A DNA stretch of 44,839 nucleotides from positions 1-44,839 of the forward strand of contig JAQXQO010000035.1 in NCBI GenBank assembly GCA_029101205.1, written 5' to 3'. Position numbers and translations under genes: made by a program. Each line of letters opens with the position of its first letter. Positions within the stretch are counted from its first letter, which is position 1. Below, in pieces: positions 15,673 to 24,786 of this stretch. The stretch comes from Coriobacteriales bacterium (lineage in GTDB: Bacteria > Actinomycetota > Coriobacteriia > Coriobacteriales > Atopobiaceae). A model generated the notes under the pieces. It saw nothing but the letters and a program-made list of their open reading frames with translations. It was not told the DNA's origin and ran no database searches.

Positions 15673-16581
15673 CTAGGCCACCTCCCCCTTCTGCTGCTTT
15701 TCGTTCTTGGAAGCGACCTCGGCAAGGTAGGACTCGCAGCACAGCTTTGCTATGGTGCGCACGCGCAGGATGTAGTTCGCGCGCTCCGTGGCGCTGATGG
15801 CGCCGCGGCTGTCCAGCAGGTTGAACGCGTGGCTGCACTTCATGACGCAGTCGTACGCGGGCAGCGGCAGTTTGCGGTCCAGGCAGCGGTGGCACTCGGC
15901 CTCGTAGTCGTCGAACTTCTGCCGCATCATCGGCACGTCTGCGACCTCGAAGTTGTAGGCCGAGAACTCGCGCTCGTTCTCCAGGAACACGTCGCCGTAG
16001 GTCATGGGCGTACCGTCGGGCAGGTAGCTCCAGACGATGTCGTAGACGGAGTTCTTTCCCTGCGCGTACATGGCTATGCGCTCCAGGCCGTAGGTGATCT
16101 CGACAGGCACGGGGTCAACCTCGATGCCGCCCACCTGCTGGAAGTAGGTGAACTGCGTGACCTCCATGCCGTCCATCCAGACCTCCCAGCCGAGTCCCCA
16201 GGCGCCCAGGGTCGGGCTCTCCCAGTCGTCCTCGACGAAGCGCACGTCGTGCTTTGCGGGGTCCAGGCCGATGGCGGCCAACGAGCCCAGGTACAGGTCC
16301 TGCGAGTCCACCGGCGAGGGCTTTATGAGCACCTGGAACTGGTAGTAGTGCTGCATGCGGTTGGGGTTCTCGCCATAGCGGCCGTCGGCGGGACGGCGGC
16401 ACGGTTGCGGGTAGCACGTGCGCCAGGCGTCGGGACCCAGCGACCGCAGCAGCGTGGCGGTGTGGAACGTGCCCGCGCCCACCTCGCTGTCGTAGGGCTG
16501 CATAACCGTGCACCCCTTGTCGGCCCAGTAGTGCTCGAGCGCCAGGATCATGTCCTGGAAGGTAAGAGGCTGTTCGCTCAT
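15673..16581 (-). CDS. glyQ: Glycyl-tRNA synthetase alpha subunit
   Basis: Catalytic chain of the two-subunit GlyRS, class II aminoacyl-tRNA synthetase. The 302-residue product begins [20 protein letters not shown] and has the signatures [54 protein letters not shown] and [11 protein letters not shown]. The usual FHPATFLR reads FHTATLLR. The ATG at 16581 follows AAGGAG. Only 36 nt separate it from lepB, so there is no room for a T-box leader, and it most likely shares the rpsP operon transcript. The two-subunit enzyme is rare in Actinomycetota outside Coriobacteriia. Confidence 0.97.
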   Translation of the reverse strand: MSEQPLTFQDMILALEHYWADKGCTVMQPYDSEVGAGTFHTATLLRSLGPDAWRTCYPQPCRRPADGRYGENPNRMQHYYQFQVLIKPSPVDSQDLYLGSLAAIGLDPAKHDVRFVEDDWESPTLGAWGLGWEVWMDGMEVTQFTYFQQVGGIEVDPVPVEITYGLERIAMYAQGKNSVYDIVWSYLPDGTPMTYGDVFLENEREFSAYNFEVADVPMMRQKFDDYEAECHRCLDRKLPLPAYDCVMKCSHAFNLLDSRGAISATERANYILRVRTIAKLCCESYLAEVASKNEKQQKGEVA

Positions 16582-16617
16582 GCCCTGTACTCCTTTGCGA
16601 ATGGTTGTAGGCGCCCG

Positions 16618-17199
16618 CTACAGGCCGCGGGCGTCGGAAAACGGCCAGAAAATGAAGAGCGCATGCGACGTCACCGACGAGACCGGTATGGCGCCAAAGT
16701 AGCGCGAGTCAAGCGAGTTCGTGCGGTTGTCGCCCATGACCCAGATGCACCCCGAGGGGACGGTGTATGGGTACGTGATGGCGTCGGTGGTCGAGCTGTG
16801 CACCGTCAGGGGCTCGGAGGGCTTCCCCTCGGTGTAGGACTCGTCTAGCGGCTGCCCGTCCACGTACACGGTACCGTCCACCAGGTCCACGGTCTGCCCC
16901 TCGGTGGCAATGACGCGCTTTATGAGCGTTGTGCCCTGGTCCTCGGGGTCCTTGAACGTCACGACGTCGCCCGCCTGGGGCGAGCTCGTGCGGTACGTGA
17001 TCTTCTCTCCCACCAGGGTGTCGCCCTCGTGAATCGTGTCCAGCATGGAGCCCGAGGGCACGATGTATGTCTCGGCCACGAACGTGCGCAGCAGAAGGGC
17101 GACGCCCAGCGCGATGGCTATGACCACCACCCACTCGAGGGCTCCCCTGCCGCCGGAACGCCGTTCGTCCGAACGGTCGCTAGCTGCGTGCTTGGCCAT
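16618..17199 (-). CDS. lepB: Signal peptidase I
   Basis: Membrane serine protease that removes signal peptides from Sec/Tat-exported proteins. The 193-residue product has a short cytoplasmic N-terminus, one membrane segment (about 21-40) and the catalytic Ser51 in VPSGSMLDTI. The general base is Lys94 in TLIKRVIATEGQ, and the conserved box MGDNRTNSLDSRYFG lies near the C-terminus. A single membrane anchor and this size are typical of Gram-positive SPases. The ATG at 17199, with GGAGG upstream, lies 20 nt inside the end of trmD, so the two are translationally coupled. It is placed between trmD and glyQ in the rpsP operon. Confidence 0.95.
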   Translation of the reverse strand: MAKHAASDRSDERRSGGRGALEWVVVIAIALGVALLLRTFVAETYIVPSGSMLDTIHEGDTLVGEKITYRTSSPQAGDVVTFKDPEDQGTTLIKRVIATEGQTVDLVDGTVYVDGQPLDESYTEGKPSEPLTVHSSTTDAITYPYTVPSGCIWVMGDNRTNSLDSRYFGAIPVSSVTSHALFIFWPFSDARGL

Positions 17200-17956
17200 C
17201 AGTGTCCTCCTCCGCCGAGTGTTGTGAGTACTTGCGGACGTAGCCTTGGGCCCTGGCGCGCTCCTCGTCGGTCATGGGCGCGTCCGCCAGCAGGTCAGGC
17301 CGCCAGCGCGCGGTCCTCTGCAGCGCGTTCTCGCGCCGCCATGCGTCGACGGCGCCGTGGTCGCCCGACAGCAAAACGTCGGGGACGCGCCTGCCCTCGA
17401 AGTCGGCGGGCCTGGTGTACTGAGCGTACTCCAGCAGGCCGTCCGAGAACGACTCGTCCTTGGCGGACATGTCGTCGCCCAACGCGCCGGGCAAAAGCCT
17501 GACGACGGAGTCGATGACCACCAGGGCGGCCAGCTCGCCTCCCGTCAGGACGTAGTCGCCCAGGCTGATGGTCTCGTCGGCCAGCTCGTAGGCGCGCTCG
17601 TCCATGCCCTCGTAGCGTCCGCACACCAGAAGCACGCGGTCCAAGCCCGAGAGCCTCTGAGCCACGGCCTCGTTGTACGGCACTCCGCAGGGCGAGAAGA
17701 ACACGACGTGAGGAGCGACGTCGCCGCGCGACGAAATGTCGCGCACCGCTTCAAAGATGGGCGCGGGCTTCATGAGCATGCCCTGCCCGCCCCCGAAGGG
17801 CGCGTCGTCCACGGTGCGGTGCCTGTCGTGCGTCCAGTCGCGCAGGTCGTACGCCTGGAAATCAAAAACGCCCTTGGCCTGGGCGCGTCCCATGATGGAC
17901 TCGTTCAGGTAGGGCGCGAAGACGCCGGGAAAGACCGATAGGGTCTCGAAGCGCAT
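17180..17956 (-). CDS. trmD: tRNA (guanine-N1)-methyltransferase
   Basis: SPOUT-class enzyme that makes m1G37 in tRNAs reading CNN codons, preventing frameshifts. The 258-residue product has the catalytic N-terminal domain (MRFETLSVFPGVFAPYLNES, DDAPFGGGQGMLMKP, VFFSPCG). The knot region has LLVCGRYEGMDERA and ISLGDYVLTGGELAALV, followed by a C-terminal RNA-binding tail (VPDVLLSGDHGAVDAWR). The ATG at 17956 is chosen over an in-frame upstream codon at 17983, which lies within rimM; GGGGAG precedes it. It follows rimM by 4 nt and overlaps lepB by 20 nt. Confidence 0.97.
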   Translation of the reverse strand: MRFETLSVFPGVFAPYLNESIMGRAQAKGVFDFQAYDLRDWTHDRHRTVDDAPFGGGQGMLMKPAPIFEAVRDISSRGDVAPHVVFFSPCGVPYNEAVAQRLSGLDRVLLVCGRYEGMDERAYELADETISLGDYVLTGGELAALVVIDSVVRLLPGALGDDMSAKDESFSDGLLEYAQYTRPADFEGRRVPDVLLSGDHGAVDAWRRENALQRTARWRPDLLADAPMTDEERARAQGYVRKYSQHSAEEDTDGQARS

Positions 17957-17960
17957 CGAA

Positions 17961-18494
17961 TCACTCCCCCGCATCCGTGACATGCGAGAACTCGGTTCCC
18001 GCCGGGGCGTGCACCTGGATGGGCCCCTCTTCGGGCACCTGCGTCACGACGACGTCGACCACGGGCAGCAGGGCCTCGCCTCTGGGACCACGCACGACCC
18101 AGACGTCGTTCGCCGGCCCGCGCAGCACCTCGTGGATGCGGCCCAAGGGGCCCAGCGCGTCGTCCGTGACCTCGCGGCCCACCAGCGCGTCGGCGTCATG
18201 CAGCTCGACGTCCGCGGGCAGCTGGTCGCGGCGGGCCAGAAGGTAGCGGCCCACGATGTGCTCGGCGTCGCCGCGCTGCGTTATGCCCGAGAGGCGCAGC
18301 AGCTGCCCGGCGTCCGTCGTGGACACCACATGCACGCTGTGGAAGCGGTCTCCCTTCAGCGTTGGGGGGACGACCGCCACCGTCATGTTGTCGTTCACAA
18401 GAAGGGGAAGGCCGTCCGCGGGGACCGCGACGACCTCCCCCAGCTTCCCGTGGGCCTTGGCCACACGGGCTATGATTTTGTAGTCGGAGAGCAA
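17961..18494 (-). CDS. rimM: 16S rRNA maturation factor RimM
   Basis: Assembly factor that binds S19 and matures the head of the 30S subunit. The 177-residue product has the N-terminal RimM beta-barrel (IARVAKAHGKLGEVVAVPAD, GDRFHSVHVV, LRLSGI, LLARRDQLP) and a C-terminal PRC barrel (ALVGREVTDDALGPLGRIHEVL, ALLPVVDVVVTQV). Both are diverged but in the right order. Position between khpA and trmD is diagnostic. The last ten or so residues are a short polar tail. Confidence 0.93.
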   Translation of the reverse strand: MLSDYKIIARVAKAHGKLGEVVAVPADGLPLLVNDNMTVAVVPPTLKGDRFHSVHVVSTTDAGQLLRLSGITQRGDAEHIVGRYLLARRDQLPADVELHDADALVGREVTDDALGPLGRIHEVLRGPANDVWVVRGPRGEALLPVVDVVVTQVPEEGPIQVHAPAGTEFSHVTDAGE

Positions 18495-18500
18495 TGCTGC

Positions 18501-18797
18501 CTAGCCCAGAACCTCGACCTCGACGGCCGTGCCCACGCGCTGGCCCAGCGCACGCGCCAGCGTGCGGATGGCCTTGATGGTACGGCCCCTTCTGCCAATG
18601 ACCCTGCCGGCGTCCTCCTCGGCGCACGTGACCTCGATCAGAGACCCATCCTCGCCGTCGGTGACGTCGAGCGACACGGCATCCTCGTTGTCCACGAGGC
18701 CGCACACGATGTACTCCACAAGGTCAGCTACCTTGTCGGAGGGCATCTCCTCGGCGTCGTCGGCATTCTGCTCCACCTGGGAGTCCTCGATTGCCAT
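18501..18797 (-). CDS. khpA: KH-domain RNA-binding protein KhpA
   Basis: Small RNA-binding protein (KhpA/YlqC family), partner of KhpB in other Gram-positives and linked there to sRNA binding and cell elongation. The 98-residue product has the typical strand-helix start (KVADLVEYIVCGLVDNEDAV), the KH GxxG loop in GRVIGRRGRTIKAIRTLA, and a final VEVEVLG strand. Compared with usual 75-80-residue homologues it has an extra acidic N-terminus of about 20 residues (QVEQNADDAEEM). The ATG at 18797 is 17 nt after the rpsP stop. Conserved rpsP-khpA-rimM-trmD order. Confidence 0.93.
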   Translation of the reverse strand: MAIEDSQVEQNADDAEEMPSDKVADLVEYIVCGLVDNEDAVSLDVTDGEDGSLIEVTCAEEDAGRVIGRRGRTIKAIRTLARALGQRVGTAVEVEVLG

Positions 18798-18814
18798 GCC
18801 CTGACTCGCCACGC

Positions 18815-19126
18815 CTACTCTGCAGCCTTGGCTGCCTTGGCGGCCTGCTTCTTCGAGAGCTTGTGCTTCTTCTCGGGAGCAGGAGCGCCGGTGCGGACGA
18901 TGTCGATGAGGTGGGAGACGGTGTTGGAAGGCTGAGCGCCCTTGGCCACCCACTCGTCGATCTTCTCGAGGTCGAGCTCGATGGTCTTCGGGGTGGTCAG
19001 CGGGTTGTAGCGGCCGACCTGCTCGATGTAGCGGCCATCGCGGGGCATGCGGCCGTCAGCGACGACGACGCGATAGTACGGACGCTTCTTGGCACCGTGA
19101 CGGGCCAGACGAATCTTGACTGCCAA
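18815..19126 (-). CDS. rpsP: 30S ribosomal protein S16
   Basis: Small-subunit assembly protein. The 103-residue product begins with the S16 signature [20 protein letters not shown] and continues [21 protein letters not shown] and [13 protein letters not shown] Lys/Ala-rich tail of about 15 residues follows the core. The start codon is TTG (19124-19126) with GGAGG upstream; no ATG or GTG is available in frame nearby, so TTG is well supported. First gene of the long operon to the terminator at 13051-13083. A -10-like TATAGT (19199-19204) lies about 73 nt upstream without a clear -35. Confidence 0.97.
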   Translation of the reverse strand: MAVKIRLARHGAKKRPYYRVVVADGRMPRDGRYIEQVGRYNPLTTPKTIELDLEKIDEWVAKGAQPSNTVSHLIDIVRTGAPAPEKKHKLSKKQAAKAAKAAE

Positions 19127-19370
19127 TTAAAACTCCTCCAGACGAGCGGCGCAGTTGGAAGTAGGTGTAGGGGCGCCGCATAGCCATACAAGCGATACAC
19201 TATACTACGATAAAATCCCCCGAGGTGGAGGTGCAGTTTTTGTGAAGCGTTGTGCGTCTATCCACCAAAACTCGTTTCTTGGCAATCAAATTGGCCAAAG
19301 TCGGGAATTTCACGAGTAGCATACGTGTCTGTCAGCAAAGCCGCTCCGTGACTCGGGGAAGGACAACCAC
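19127..19370. promoter_or_regulatory. Divergent intergenic region rpsP / response regulator
   Basis: This 244-nt region must hold two outward promoters. For rpsP, minus-strand TATAGT at 19199-19204 is the best -10. For the response regulator no strong -35/-10 pair is visible; TTGGC (19280-19284) and GCCAA (19293-19297) form an imperfect inverted repeat about 75-90 nt upstream of its ATG and could be an operator. The region is visibly more AT-rich than its surroundings. Confidence 0.45.
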
Positions 19371-20048
<678 letters not shown>

Positions 20049-20075
20049 CTCCTCCTGTGAATACCACGCTAAATA

Positions 20076-20103
20076 CGCCCCGCCACGTGCGGGGCGCTTT
20101 TTT
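20076..20103 (+). terminator. Intrinsic terminator between response regulator and kinase
   Basis: An 8-bp GC stem CGCCCCGC/GCGGGGCG (20076-20083 and 20089-20096) with a 5-base loop is followed by C and six T (20098-20103). It begins 28 nt after the response-regulator stop and ends 41 nt before the kinase ATG. No strong promoter is visible in that gap, so the kinase and dinB may rely on read-through. Confidence 0.9.
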
Positions 20104-20144
20104 AGCGCGATACTTCCAGTGGCCCATCGCAAAGGAGCAATACG

Positions 20145-21395
20145 ATGCTGCAGAAGCTCAGGTTCAAGTTCACCCTGGTCATCACAATCATCGCCGGCAC
20201 CATCCTGGCGGTGGTCCTGCTGAGCTCGCTGTACACCGCGTTCCAGACGCAGCGCTACGTCATCAACAACGCCCTGGAGGACGGCATCCACGGCGACCTG
20301 TCAAAGATGCGCGGCTTTGGCGACACCTCCTCGCTCAGCTCTTCTGCCGACTACACGCGCCTGCCCACGATGGCCATGGACGTCAGCTCGGACGGCATCG
20401 TGCTGGCCACGAACGACATGGCAACCTCGGCCGACGTCGACGTCGTGACCGAGGTGGTCGAGGAGGCGCTGTCTTCCGACGCCGACCGTGGCACCATCAG
20501 CTCTCCCAGCCTCAGCTGGCGTCGCGCCGAGCTGGCAAACGGCTACCGCATCGCGGTGGTGGACACCTCGGCGTCCAACTACCTCCTGAAGTCCCAGACC
20601 ATACAGGATGTGCTGATCCTGGTCATAGCCGTCGTGGTGCTGTGGGGCGTCGCGTGGGCCTTGTCGCTGTGGCTGCTGAAGCCCGTCTCGCATGCATGGG
20701 ACCAGCAGCGCCAGTTCGTCGCCGACGCCTCGCACGAGCTGAAGACGCCCCTTGCCGTCATCATCGCCAACACCGAGATCCTGCTGAAGGACGACAGCAT
20801 CTCGCAGGAGGCCAAGCGCTGGGTCAAGTCGACGGCCGACGAGTCAGCGCACATGAAGAACCTGGTAGAGGAGCTGCTGGAGCTGGCGCGCACCGATGAG
20901 GGCGCCACGTCGGGCTCGGGCATCATGCACATGGACGACGTGGACTTCTCGGCGCAGGTCGAAAGCGCCGCGCTGGAGTTCGACGCCATCGCCTTCGAGC
21001 ACGGCTCCACCCTGGAGGAGGACGTCCAGGAGAACATCCACGTGACGGGCGACGCCGAGTGGACGCAGCGCCTCATAAAGATCCTCATCGACAACGCCAT
21101 CAAATACGCCACCGTGGGCACGCAGGTATCCGTCCGCCTATGGCGCGACGGCAAGAAGTGCCACCTCACGGTGAACAACCACGGCGACGTGATATCCGCC
21201 GAGGACCTGAAGCACATCTTTGACCGCTTCTATCGCTCCGACGAGGCAAGGACCCGCCAGCCCGGCGCCGGCGGCTTCGGGCTGGGCCTGGCCATCGCCA
21301 AGGGCATAGCGACGGCTCACAAGGGCACCATCGAGGCCGCCAGCAACGCGGAAGACGGCACCACCTTCACGGTGACGCTGCCCGTACGCAGCTAG
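20145..21395 (+). CDS. Sensor histidine kinase
   Basis: Membrane kinase of 416 residues. Two membrane segments (about 9-30 and 156-178) flank an extracytoplasmic sensor of roughly 125 residues with no recognised domain. There is no obvious HAMP; the second membrane helix runs through LLKPVSHAWDQQRQFVADA straight into the dimerisation box with His197 in SHELKTPLAV. The catalytic ATPase domain shows the N box (ILIDNAIKYA), F box (IFDRFYRSDEAR) and G box (GGFGLGLAIAKGIATAH). The ATG at 20145 has AAGGAG upstream. Preceded by its regulator and followed by dinB after four bases. Confidence 0.94.
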   Translation: MLQKLRFKFTLVITIIAGTILAVVLLSSLYTAFQTQRYVINNALEDGIHGDLSKMRGFGDTSSLSSSADYTRLPTMAMDVSSDGIVLATNDMATSADVDVVTEVVEEALSSDADRGTISSPSLSWRRAELANGYRIAVVDTSASNYLLKSQTIQDVLILVIAVVVLWGVAWALSLWLLKPVSHAWDQQRQFVADASHELKTPLAVIIANTEILLKDDSISQEAKRWVKSTADESAHMKNLVEELLELARTDEGATSGSGIMHMDDVDFSAQVESAALEFDAIAFEHGSTLEEDVQENIHVTGDAEWTQRLIKILIDNAIKYATVGTQVSVRLWRDGKKCHLTVNNHGDVISAEDLKHIFDRFYRSDEARTRQPGAGGFGLGLAIAKGIATAHKGTIEAASNAEDGTTFTVTLPVRS

Positions 21396-21399
21396 AGCC

Positions 21400-22848
21400 A
21401 TGTCCACACTGACGTGGGAGGGCCCGGCCATTGGGCTCATGGACCTGGACGCGTTCTTCGCCTCCGTCGAGATGCTGGACCACCCCGAATGGCGCGGCAA
21501 GCCCGTCATCGTAGGCGGGTCCGCGCAAAAGCGAGGCGTGGTGTCCACCGCCTCCTACGAGGCGAGGAAGTACGGCGTTCACTCCGCTATGCCCTCATGG
21601 CAGGCACAGAGGCTGTGCCCCCAGGCCATCTGGACCAGGGGCCACTTCGACCGCTACCGCGAGGTCAGCGCCCAGGTGATGGCCATCCTGGAGTCCGAGA
21701 CCCCCCTGGTGGAGCGCATGTCCATAGACGAGGCGTTCTTCGACGTGACGCCCGACCGCTACAACCGCGAGGACCCCATCCAGGTGTGCCGGCGCATCCA
21801 GACGCGCGTGGCGCAGCTGGGCGTCACGTGCTCCATAGGCTTGGGCACCACCAAGACCGTGGCAAAGATAGCCTCTGAGCGACAGAAGCCACGCGGCCTC
21901 ACGGTGGTGCCGCCCGGCACCGAGGCCCAGTTCCTGGCGCCGCTGTCCGTGCGCGCCATGAGCGGCATCGGTGAGTCCACGGGCAGGCGCCTTGAGCAGA
22001 TGGGCATCCGCACGCTGGGCCAGCTGGCACGACAGGAACCCGACCAGATGCGCCTGATGTTCGGCGTGTCAGGCCCCCGCATGGTGCTGCGCGCGCAGGG
22101 ACGGGAGCATAGCCGCGTCAGGCCCGCATCGCAGGCCGAGCCGGTGAAGTCGGTCAGCAACGAGCGCACGTTCCAGCGCGACCTCACCACCAAAGACGAG
22201 CTTCTGGCGGCCATCGGCCACGTCAGCGAGCTCACCGGATACAGGCTGCGCACAAAGGGGCTCCAGGGCTCGTGCGTCACGCTGAAGCTGCGCTTCAGTA
22301 ACTTGCACTCGCGCACCGCGCAGCGACAGCTGGACTACGCCACCGATGACGAGCACGTGTTTGGCCCCGCCGCCGCACAGCTGCTGGACACGCTGTGGAA
22401 GCCCGGCAGCGCCGTCCGGCTGGTGGGCGTGGGCATCAGCTCGTTCGGCCCCAAGCCCCAGCAGCTGAGCCTGTTCGACGACGAGCCGCAGGGGACTTCC
22501 TTGCGCGACCCCTCGAGGCGCGAAGCACCTGCAGGCGCCGGGACCGCGCACAACGATGCGGCCAAGAAGGACACAAAGCCCGTCACCGGGTCCACGCAGC
22601 CAAAAGATGGCGCCCAGCCATTGGAGGCCAGGCGCCAGGATGGTACTTCTGAACACTCGGGTGCCCAAGCGGGCTCCGCGTCACACGCACGCGCGAAGAG
22701 GCTTCCCAAACGCGACTTGCGCGCCCTCAGCGAGGCGACCGACCAGGTGCGCCGAAAGTTCGGCTCAGACTCCATAGCGCTGGGCCGCGACCTCAGGCTG
22801 AAGGACGCCCTCTCGGACACCGTGCCCCGGCACAAGGAGGACGCCTAG
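21400..22848 (+). CDS. dinB: DNA polymerase IV (Y-family)
   Basis: Error-prone translesion polymerase. The 482-residue product has catalytic Asp15 (LMDLDAFFASVE), then Asp110 and Glu111 (SIDEAFFDV), and the aromatic steric-gate region FF at 19-20. The thumb helix-hairpin-helix is RAMSGIGESTGRRLEQMGI, and the little-finger domain follows (about 240-348). A beta-clamp motif QQLSLF sits at 354-359. After it come about 120 residues, Gln/Ala/Lys-rich and then RALSEATDQVRRKFGSDSIA, a helical C-terminus also seen in other actinobacterial DinB proteins. The ATG at 21400 has no clear ribosome-binding site but lies four bases after the kinase stop, so re-initiation is likely. No SOS-box-like operator was recognised. 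Confidence 0.93.
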   Translation: MSTLTWEGPAIGLMDLDAFFASVEMLDHPEWRGKPVIVGGSAQKRGVVSTASYEARKYGVHSAMPSWQAQRLCPQAIWTRGHFDRYREVSAQVMAILESETPLVERMSIDEAFFDVTPDRYNREDPIQVCRRIQTRVAQLGVTCSIGLGTTKTVAKIASERQKPRGLTVVPPGTEAQFLAPLSVRAMSGIGESTGRRLEQMGIRTLGQLARQEPDQMRLMFGVSGPRMVLRAQGREHSRVRPASQAEPVKSVSNERTFQRDLTTKDELLAAIGHVSELTGYRLRTKGLQGSCVTLKLRFSNLHSRTAQRQLDYATDDEHVFGPAAAQLLDTLWKPGSAVRLVGVGISSFGPKPQQLSLFDDEPQGTSLRDPSRREAPAGAGTAHNDAAKKDTKPVTGSTQPKDGAQPLEARRQDGTSEHSGAQAGSASHARAKRLPKRDLRALSEATDQVRRKFGSDSIALGRDLRLKDALSDTVPRHKEDA

Positions 22849-22873
22849 GGCGCGCCTGTGACCTTGGTGGAGA

Positions 22874-23296
22874 CTAGTCCTCGGTCTCCTGCTGGTCCTG
22901 CGCAGGCTCTGCAGGCTCGACGGGCTCGGGCAGCGGCGCCGCGCCCTCCAGGTTCAGCGGCACGTGCGGGGCCTCGCCCCACAGGCGCTCCAGGCGGTAG
23001 AACTCCCTGGCCTCGGGTTGGAACACGTGCACGACGACCGAGCCGTAGTCCAGAAGCACCCACGTGGAGCGCGCCCTGCCCTCGGTCGAGTAGGGCTTGT
23101 AGCCGGTGTTCTTCTGCACCTTCTTTACGATGCCGTCCACGACGGCGTCCATCAGGTGCGAGTTGGCCGCCGAGCAGATGAGGAAGTAGTCGCAGACGTC
23201 AGACTGGCCGGTGAGGTCCAGCAGCATGATGTCGGTGGCCTTCTTCTCGTCCGCGGCGATGGCTGCGACCTTTGCGAGCTCCAGCGGTGTGGTCAT
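22874..23296 (-). CDS. rsfS: Ribosomal silencing factor RsfS
   Basis: Binds L14 on free 50S subunits and blocks subunit joining under poor growth. The 140-residue product has the family pattern: AADEKKATDIMLLDLTGQS (in parts), CDYFLICSAANSHLM, STWVLLDYGSVVVHVF, REFYRLERLWG. The last 28 residues are an acidic Pro/Glu/Gln-rich tail beyond the core domain. The ATG at 23296 follows AAAGGACGG. It ends the obg-proB-nadD-yqeK-rsfS run and converges with dinB; only 25 nt lie between the two stops, with no evident terminator. Confidence 0.95.
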   Translation of the reverse strand: MTTPLELAKVAAIAADEKKATDIMLLDLTGQSDVCDYFLICSAANSHLMDAVVDGIVKKVQKNTGYKPYSTEGRARSTWVLLDYGSVVVHVFQPEAREFYRLERLWGEAPHVPLNLEGAAPLPEPVEPAEPAQDQQETED

Positions 23297-23324
23297 GTGG
23301 TAGTCCGTCCTTTCGCGGCTTGGG

Positions 23325-23993
23325 CTACGCCCTTGCCTGCACTAGAGAGTTATATATGTCTATGGTACCCGGGTACAGGTAGCGCCGCGTCTGGATGACG
23401 TATTCGACCCCACCTGCAAAGGACTGAAAGTACAGCTCGTCCAGGCTGACGCGCCCCACCAGGTCCCTGGAGGCCTGGATACCGGCGCTGGACGGCCTGC
23501 CGGGCTCTATGCCGTCGGCCACGAACACCACCTCGTCCAGGGGCGACATGTGCGCATGGCCGGTGGTGTGCCGGTCGATGGCCTGAAACACCGCGGGGTC
23601 CAGCCACGGGTAGCGCTCCGGCAGCTCCAGCGCGGCCACCTTGCCGTGCAGAAGGGGCTCCACCAGGTGCAGGTCGACGCCCATCTGTATGCCCAGCTGC
23701 TGCGCCCTGCTGACCAGCTCCTGGTGGGGGACCACCTTGCTCCAGTCGTGCAGCAGGCCGGCCGCGCATGCCAGGTAGGGGTCGACGCCGTACAGCAGCG
23801 CCAGGTGCGTGGCCTCGCGCGCCACGCCCAGAGAGTGGCTCAGCCGCTTCGGCTTGGGCGCCAGCTGCCTGCTGACGTCCTCCCGCAGCTGGTCCAGCCT
23901 TTCCTCCTGCTGGGGCAAGAAGTGCGCCTCGCCCCCGACGGGACGCCAGGCCTCGGGCTCCGCGCCCTTCGCGCGGCCCTCTGCTTGCTTCAT
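23325..23993 (-). CDS. yqeK: HD-domain Ap4A hydrolase YqeK
   Basis: HD-superfamily metal phosphohydrolase; characterised homologues cleave diadenosine tetraphosphate symmetrically. The 222-residue product shows His53 (RLSHSLGVAREA), the His82-Asp83 pair in GLLHDWSK, LLHGKVAALEL, AIDRHTTG and VFVADGIEPGR. The first 35 residues are a polar extension not needed for the fold. Conserved nadD-yqeK-rsfS order; 36 nt downstream of nadD. The ATG at 23993 has GAGAGG upstream. Confidence 0.93.
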   Translation of the reverse strand: MKQAEGRAKGAEPEAWRPVGGEAHFLPQQEERLDQLREDVSRQLAPKPKRLSHSLGVAREATHLALLYGVDPYLACAAGLLHDWSKVVPHQELVSRAQQLGIQMGVDLHLVEPLLHGKVAALELPERYPWLDPAVFQAIDRHTTGHAHMSPLDEVVFVADGIEPGRPSSAGIQASRDLVGRVSLDELYFQSFAGGVEYVIQTRRYLYPGTIDIYNSLVQARA

Positions 23994-24029
23994 GTGAATG
24001 GCCTCTCTTCCGAATCCATGAGCCCCTGA

Positions 24030-24770
24030 TCAGTATTCCTGCGCGCGGTCCAGCTCGCTTGCCTCGAAGGTGTTCGGGCGGGCACCGTACAGCTTGTGCT
24101 TGTGGATGTAGCCCGTAACGGGTTCGGGCGTCAGGTAGCGCAGGCTCTGCCCCTTCGCCACGCGCTCGCGAAGGTAGCTCGACGAGATGGCCAGGGCGGG
24201 AATCTCGAGGTACGTGACATCGAAGTGGTACGGTGACGCCGCTATGGTGCTGCGGGCGCGATCCAGGTCGTAGCCGGGACGGGTGGCGCCCACCAGGTGC
24301 GCTATGTCCGCGATGGTCTCGGCGTGGCGCCAGCGCACGATCTCGGCTATGGCGTCGGCACCGGTGATGAAGTACAGCTGCACGTTGGGCGGGTACACCT
24401 CGCGCAGAAGCGCCAGCGTGTCGGCCGTGTAGGTGATGCCCTCGCGGTCGACCTCGAATCTGCTGGCCAGGAAGTGGGGGTTGTCCGACGTGGCCAGAAG
24501 CGTCATTGCGTAGCGGTCCTCGCCGGGCGAGACGTGCCGGTCCTGCTTGAAGGCGGGCCTTCCAGCGGGCATGAACACGACCACGTCCAGGTCCAGGTCG
24601 TAGAAGGCCTGCTCGGCTGCCACGAGGTGGCCGTTGTGTATGGGGTCGAACGTGCCACCCATGATGCCCAGCCTGTACGTGCGGTTGGGGTTTCTGCCCA
24701 GCATGGGCAGGTCGGCGCGGCGGACAATGCCTTCGGCTATCTTTTCGATGTCTTTGGAGTCGTACTTCAT
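24030..24770 (-). CDS. nadD: Nicotinate-nucleotide adenylyltransferase
   Basis: Makes deamido-NAD from nicotinate mononucleotide and ATP. The 246-residue product has the nucleotidyltransferase motif GIMGGTFDPIHNGHL at about 35-49, then MPAGRPAFKQ, FITGADAIAEIVRW and the C-terminal ISSSYLRERVAKG. About 34 residues precede the catalytic domain (MKYDSKDIEKIAEG...), longer than usual. The ATG at 24770 has GGGAGG 6 nt upstream, so the extension is probably real. It follows proB by 16 nt; proA, often found between proB and nadD, is absent here. Confidence 0.95.
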   Translation of the reverse strand: MKYDSKDIEKIAEGIVRRADLPMLGRNPNRTYRLGIMGGTFDPIHNGHLVAAEQAFYDLDLDVVVFMPAGRPAFKQDRHVSPGEDRYAMTLLATSDNPHFLASRFEVDREGITYTADTLALLREVYPPNVQLYFITGADAIAEIVRWRHAETIADIAHLVGATRPGYDLDRARSTIAASPYHFDVTYLEIPALAISSSYLRERVAKGQSLRYLTPEPVTGYIHKHKLYGARPNTFEASELDRAQEY

Positions 24771-24786
24771 GCGCCCTCCCACGGCG

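Noticed and set aside
16582-16617. T-box or other tRNA-sensing leader for glyQ
   Set aside because: Only 36 bases lie between lepB and glyQ; a T-box cannot fit and no T-box sequence is seen.
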